Below are positions 31,501 through 33,071 of a DNA stretch of 33,071 nucleotides, piece after piece (the stretch's first letter is position 1; each line of letters starts with the position of its first letter). A model generated the notes under the pieces. That model saw only the letters and a program-made list of their open reading frames with translations. It did not search any database and was not told where the DNA came from. Both the position numbers and the translations under genes were made by a program. The stretch is taken from the IMG/VR virus record IMGVR_UViG_3300044846_002275, positions 1 to 33,071 of that record. The stretch is one strand, 5' to 3'. The DNA comes from a virus.

Positions 31501-32962
31501 TCGCATGATATCGCTAGCCGCCAGCGGCAAGGTGTTTAAAGACGTGGCTAGCGCCCAGTGGGGCAGAGACCAGAACGGCAAGTACGCTGTGTTGTTAAGG
31601 GAGTTTGAGCAATACGGGGGTGGAGGCGCCAGGTTCTCTAAGATGCTCACTCACGAACGTGCGAAACTGGTGGCGGATATCGACGCTTATGCGGCAAACC
31701 CTGCGCGCCCTATCGCCATGGCTCGTAAAGCCTTCCGCGCCACGGGGAAAGTGATATCGCAATGGAACACGTCGTTCGATGCAGTAGCGGCATTATCTGC
31801 ATATGCTGCCTTACGAGAAGCAGGCATGACGAAAGAGGCAGCCGCAGCGGCATCGCTTGACCTGATGGACTTCGGCAAGAAAGGCACGGCCATGCCGATA
31901 TTCCGCGCGCTGTACATGTTCGCCCAACCGGCTGTTACGGGCGGCGCAAACCTGATTAGGCAGCTAAAAACCACGAAAGGTCGTAAACGCTTTGCCGCCT
32001 ATACCGTCGCACTAGGGGCGGTGCAAATGCTGCTAGCGTCTCTCGCCGGCGATGACGAGGAATTAGGCAAGAACAAAATGGACTTGCTTGACGAGTACAC
32101 GCAAGATCGTTTTATCCCTATCCCTGTCGGACCAGGCATGATCGCCAAGTTGCCAATCGGATTCGGTATGCCGATGTTGGCGAACGTGCTGTCTAGGCAA
32201 GCGTTGGGGTTTGCACAAGGCAAGCAAGGCGCAGGGGAGGCTGTGTCTAACGTTCTTACCCGTGGCGTCATGCCGTCCGTGTCGCCGATTGAAGACTCTA
32301 AAATATCCTTCAATGAAAACGCTTTGCAGTACTTCGCTCAGACTTTCACGCCGTCCGTCCTTAAGCCTGTCACTAACGTTGTGATAAACAAAGGCGGGCT
32401 AGGGCAAGATATTATCAGCGAAAAATTCTACAAAAGGGAGGAGTACCGATCTGAGCAAGGCTCGCCGTTTACGGCTAAGGAGTACACGGAAATCGCACGT
32501 GACCTGCGCACTACCTTTGGTATCGACATGGCGCCTGAACAGGTGCGGGAAATCATGCGCGGTTACGCTCTAGGCGCTGCACGTTGGGCGCTGCAGGCGT
32601 ATGTGGACAACCCTAACCGTGAGGCGCAAGGACGTGTGACAGAGAATCCTATTACGCGCCCATTTGTGTCAGGCTACAACCCCAACGCCGTGTTGGCGGA
32701 GTTTGGCAAACTGCAAAAGGAAGGGCTGGGCATAATGCGCGAAGCGGCGGCGTCACCCGACACCCCGTTAGACGCCCGGCAGGAACAAGTACTGACGCTG
32801 TATAAGCAGTGGAAAGAACAGGAGAAGGAATTTACGGCGGAAGGCAATAGGCTGACCAAAGCCGGTGTTGCCCGAGGCGTCGACCCGTCTCGCAAGTCGC
32901 TGTCCGACCGCAAACAGCAAGCGCAAGTTCAGATCATCCGGCAATTCAATGCGCTGGAGTAA
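25580..32962 (+). CDS. Giant polyvalent internal virion protein, 2460 aa
   Basis: This occupies the last position of the operon, where T7 has its large ejected protein gp16. Regions in order: helical N-terminus with a Gly/Arg stretch (residues 61-76); two Gly/Ala-rich hydrophobic blocks (about 336-375 and 431-455) that could insert in membrane; a Pro-rich repeat linker (about 746-940); a zincin-like domain with HEFLH at 1163-1167 and a downstream NEMMAE (Glu1212 and Glu1216 as candidate third ligand); four GTTQA-type repeats (1321-1340); a helical region; and an LPD38-like region (about 1925-2160) starting NPTFGPINMVRDTW. It would be ejected ahead of the DNA. It has no cysteine at all. The start is ATG 25580; ATG 25583 is also possible. 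Confidence 0.8.
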   Translation: MMASDLYNPDAIYKALNEKSAIDSGVNELPNFMSYLEDLNAKHDDPMMKLIEAETKAAKSRVGRGGGGGGYGRGGGIKIDTSFARSAAAADRAAATALRRDADALYSDQLSNATQSEGEPGARIANPAIAKVRPEIDVTKKWEDIVKSESFEQLPYAQQREQAQLWIESRLEEDRRRVEAATGGKVSKEGLMQTRAATTNNVMKMLGGAPEKNSTLGISAFDGYWDNFRYSSKRTDLADAYINAKTEEDRARIRDEQFKLRDEYEKGLSPFNKDLMKQAAYRKRIVEEQNLKERGDATLTPTQEIALAAKEMAASPGLQMMGSAPAMVESIAKTNLARFGVLGAGALAGPAGVAVAAPASQAAAIATGTAVGARQSQEEMVGAMLDEFRTMKREDLDKSDKFRELLEFHGGDENRARYALADMAIKNATPWVQGIGAAGGALTGASMGAAAFAKLPGVSAAVTKGLGSVGINKTASSAALGKLTNTLAEKYVAPSILKSGLAQTGKQIGIEAGKEFGEEFGLQTAANISMQGEGLDKGTFEGAYGAGTQGALQGGGLAVGAKGISKVAGKALGPVIDNGDTVVAPSAKGGFERVRSGKKAELSNVAVDPDTYLMRLRDVDATNDPNAASIVGSANHHLISNTAVASGFSPDVGNALAASVNALMAGSAYDGSAIQLPMTQPNGQRTNVSLLMDNNGYLNVADPATATPEIMATLTQANGLVDSMRDGVLKFAEKTAGFTPYGGGPTATPAPAPVPTPAPVPAPTPAPAPVPNAPAPVSNAPAPVSNAPAPVSNAPAPAPVDATATAPVSNAPAPAPVDATATPAPTPAPVPAPAPVPTPAPVPAPTPAPTPAPAPVSNAPAPVSNAPAPAPVDATATAPVSNAPAPAPVDATATAPVSNAPAPAPVDATATAPVSNAPAPAPVPVPNAPAPTPAPLPTPTATQTSIDNGGIPTAPPITKISDTGPYTEAVKALNAKDQMYVWELERSLSNVQNAGDRAGDPFYERIAEMAKLVKRTLFVSKEIQNYYTNAPSENLPPYMRWARDTLGIEIVIGYSNAQWANSIKNGADALTALATATENAGLNNVEAARAVLALYTASGIAIPPTLYTTTAIKNPNGRTLGARGTYEAYWIGDQVFDPKVRLSGSKGRKGKRYISTAADTIPHEFLHGLTTAGELRYKNSLSPADRTDYNALVKHLIGLLPEGVYAKTNVNEMMAELFNPQILSFLSQTKYDLSAFPSNARRAAERLLVPPKGNLLEMVLSLTANVFRKVFGVNVTPDSLLNIVAGAIAHSMAMASESIKVGPANALTPGKPVPPPYVAPGTTQAGATQAGTTQAGTTQAPNLSATLPTDLAKGGGRYNYGTKAFTLDFGRDIDRAAYVARNVKIKSKRDADYLQFVMDATGWTEDQVRAHGDAVAAAIKNVAAARTAGGSIRVPVVNASVQNVEVDQAGSVDLTSERPTSGDYSAGVATGTLASPATATRGVAQSLRKSGTVEQKVKGTLPFLKQMGDKLIESFADQALPMVRWIEGLKVADTAKQSLLGTMRTAANVRDTVIGMAQRDFGGDAMNKLIGEIYAKVRKTAAGKDLNTEQVVRDIGYAVTATYAKIKNARMLQEDRDAQAKALSDLTIASASNLSPDVIQGLQMAYDEATRLVADREHAINQPSTGLPHMGVTPKSGGEAYPVGLAGGMNNADADAHIARAAKLYGQASVDAVARELYRLNAFRLVTDIESGRSQAETVALYSPELSALRYDLVDFEALVSDPNADQRRIETAREALARKIALTSKYVPTTGDSNRPLEGDVLGVGVSAPNVATDKRLKGRQSLGDDAVMATLSAMQRSAAAAGWQDFGRQIHQIYTGMNDAQRKEAGIKLIGTLNVMTRLSDNVVIYNNIGYEVGTSGAEMRALRKENMDGQSVPMRWAQMPTQWMAYAATQMNPTFGPINMVRDTWERSEFLRTRTLYDAQGRQVDTDKVARRMISLAASGKVFKDVASAQWGRDQNGKYAVLLREFEQYGGGGARFSKMLTHERAKLVADIDAYAANPARPIAMARKAFRATGKVISQWNTSFDAVAALSAYAALREAGMTKEAAAAASLDLMDFGKKGTAMPIFRALYMFAQPAVTGGANLIRQLKTTKGRKRFAAYTVALGAVQMLLASLAGDDEELGKNKMDLLDEYTQDRFIPIPVGPGMIAKLPIGFGMPMLANVLSRQALGFAQGKQGAGEAVSNVLTRGVMPSVSPIEDSKISFNENALQYFAQTFTPSVLKPVTNVVINKGGLGQDIISEKFYKREEYRSEQGSPFTAKEYTEIARDLRTTFGIDMAPEQVREIMRGYALGAARWALQAYVDNPNREAQGRVTENPITRPFVSGYNPNAVLAEFGKLQKEGLGIMREAAASPDTPLDARQEQVLTLYKQWKEQEKEFTAEGNRLTKAGVARGVDPSRKSLSDRKQQAQVQIIRQFNALE
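27829..28392 (+). repeat. Pro-rich coding repeats (51-bp and 21-bp units)
   Basis: A 51-bp unit encoding APVSNAPAPAPVDATAT is repeated five times, with GTAGACGC at 27977, 28028, 28193, 28244 and 28295 (51 bp apart within each cluster). A shorter 21-bp unit encoding APVSNAP, and PAP/PTP runs, fill the rest. It is a long flexible Pro/Ala linker and a likely site of length change by recombination. Confidence 0.9.
29540..29599 (+). repeat. Four tandem 15-bp coding repeats (GTTQA)
   Basis: Units at 29540, 29555, 29570 and 29585 differ by one or two bases and encode GTTQA, GATQA, GTTQA, GTTQA. They join the zincin-like part to the C-terminal half. Confidence 0.9.
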
Positions 32963-33071
32963 CTAGGCAGGGGCGTTCAGCATCTCGATTACCAAGTCCT
33001 GTAGCTCGATCTTGGTTTTCGGGACGTTGAACACCCGCCTATCTTCTGTGCCGCGTGCAAGAACGTGGAAG
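32963..33071 (-). CDS. Partial gene, C-terminus of SNF2-type helicase candidate
   Basis: Reading the minus strand, an open frame of 35 codons enters at 33071 and ends in TAG at 32965-32963, directly against the stop of the giant gene at 32962. The residues run FHVLARGTEDRRVF, then KTKIELQDLVIEMLNAPA. This resembles the end of SNF2-family helicases, where the last motif (ARGT-x-(D/E)-x-x-V) is followed by a Lys-rich helix and a Leu-rich end. A phage replication gene on the opposite strand is reasonable. With only 35 residues the family call is tentative; the coding call is firmer. Confidence 0.5.
   Translation of the reverse strand, partial: FHVLARGTEDRRVFNVPKTKIELQDLVIEMLNAPA

Noticed and set aside
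1-33071. tRNA genes, integrase, attachment sites
   Set aside because: I looked along both strands for cloverleaf-like segments and recombinase motifs and saw none, but no covariance search was possible.

Overview
The window is a near-complete late (virion and lysis) region of a short-tailed, podovirus-like double-stranded DNA phage (Caudoviricetes). The host should be a Gram-negative bacterium, because the lysis cassette has a signal-anchor (SAR-type) endolysin and an Rz/Rz1 spanin pair that only makes sense with an outer membrane. Thirty-five genes run left to right with stop/start overlaps (ATGA, GTGA, TAATG) or very short gaps. One truncated gene at the right edge runs the other way. I see no integrase, tRNA, insertion sequence, CRISPR array or attachment site. 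No gap exceeds 300 bases; the largest (17284-17418) holds a terminator and a candidate promoter.

Layout. 1-848: promoter remnant and three small unknown genes. 857-4881: small terminase candidate, large terminase and a P22-size portal. 4957-10203: a small SH3-like candidate, a cysteine-rich structural candidate and two large fibre-like proteins. 10294-12892: a lysis block with a 52-aa protein, a two-membrane-segment holin candidate, an S74-chaperone fibre, a SAR endolysin, and Rz with Rz1 embedded in another frame. 12937-14588: two tandem paralogous small virion candidates and three tiny genes, one of them a 54-aa lysine-rich ORF. 14590-17283: scaffold, major capsid protein and a probable capsid accessory protein, closed by a strong intrinsic terminator. 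17419-21740: connector and tail proteins. 21740-32962: the probable ejected internal core, ending in a 2460-aa polyvalent protein with a zincin-like HEFLH motif, a long Pro-rich repeat linker and an LPD38-like C-terminal region. 32963-33071 (minus): C-terminus of a leftward gene resembling the end of SNF2-type helicases.

How it works together. Terminase and portal package DNA into a shell made by scaffold and capsid protein. Adaptors and a nozzle-like protein form the short tail, and several fibres decorate it. From 17668 onward the gene order parallels T7 genes 11 to 16 (adaptor, nozzle, GNAT-like gp13 analogue, helical core proteins, giant ejected protein) with little recognisable similarity in sequence. 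The most unusual signals are: a 2460-aa protein without one cysteine, beside ten other proteins that each carry an adjacent Cys-Cys pair; tandem paralog pairs at 12937/13312 and 22129/22940; coding repeats in the fibre and giant protein; and several intergenic hairpins without U-tracts. All functional calls rest on reading motifs and gene order; no database search was run.
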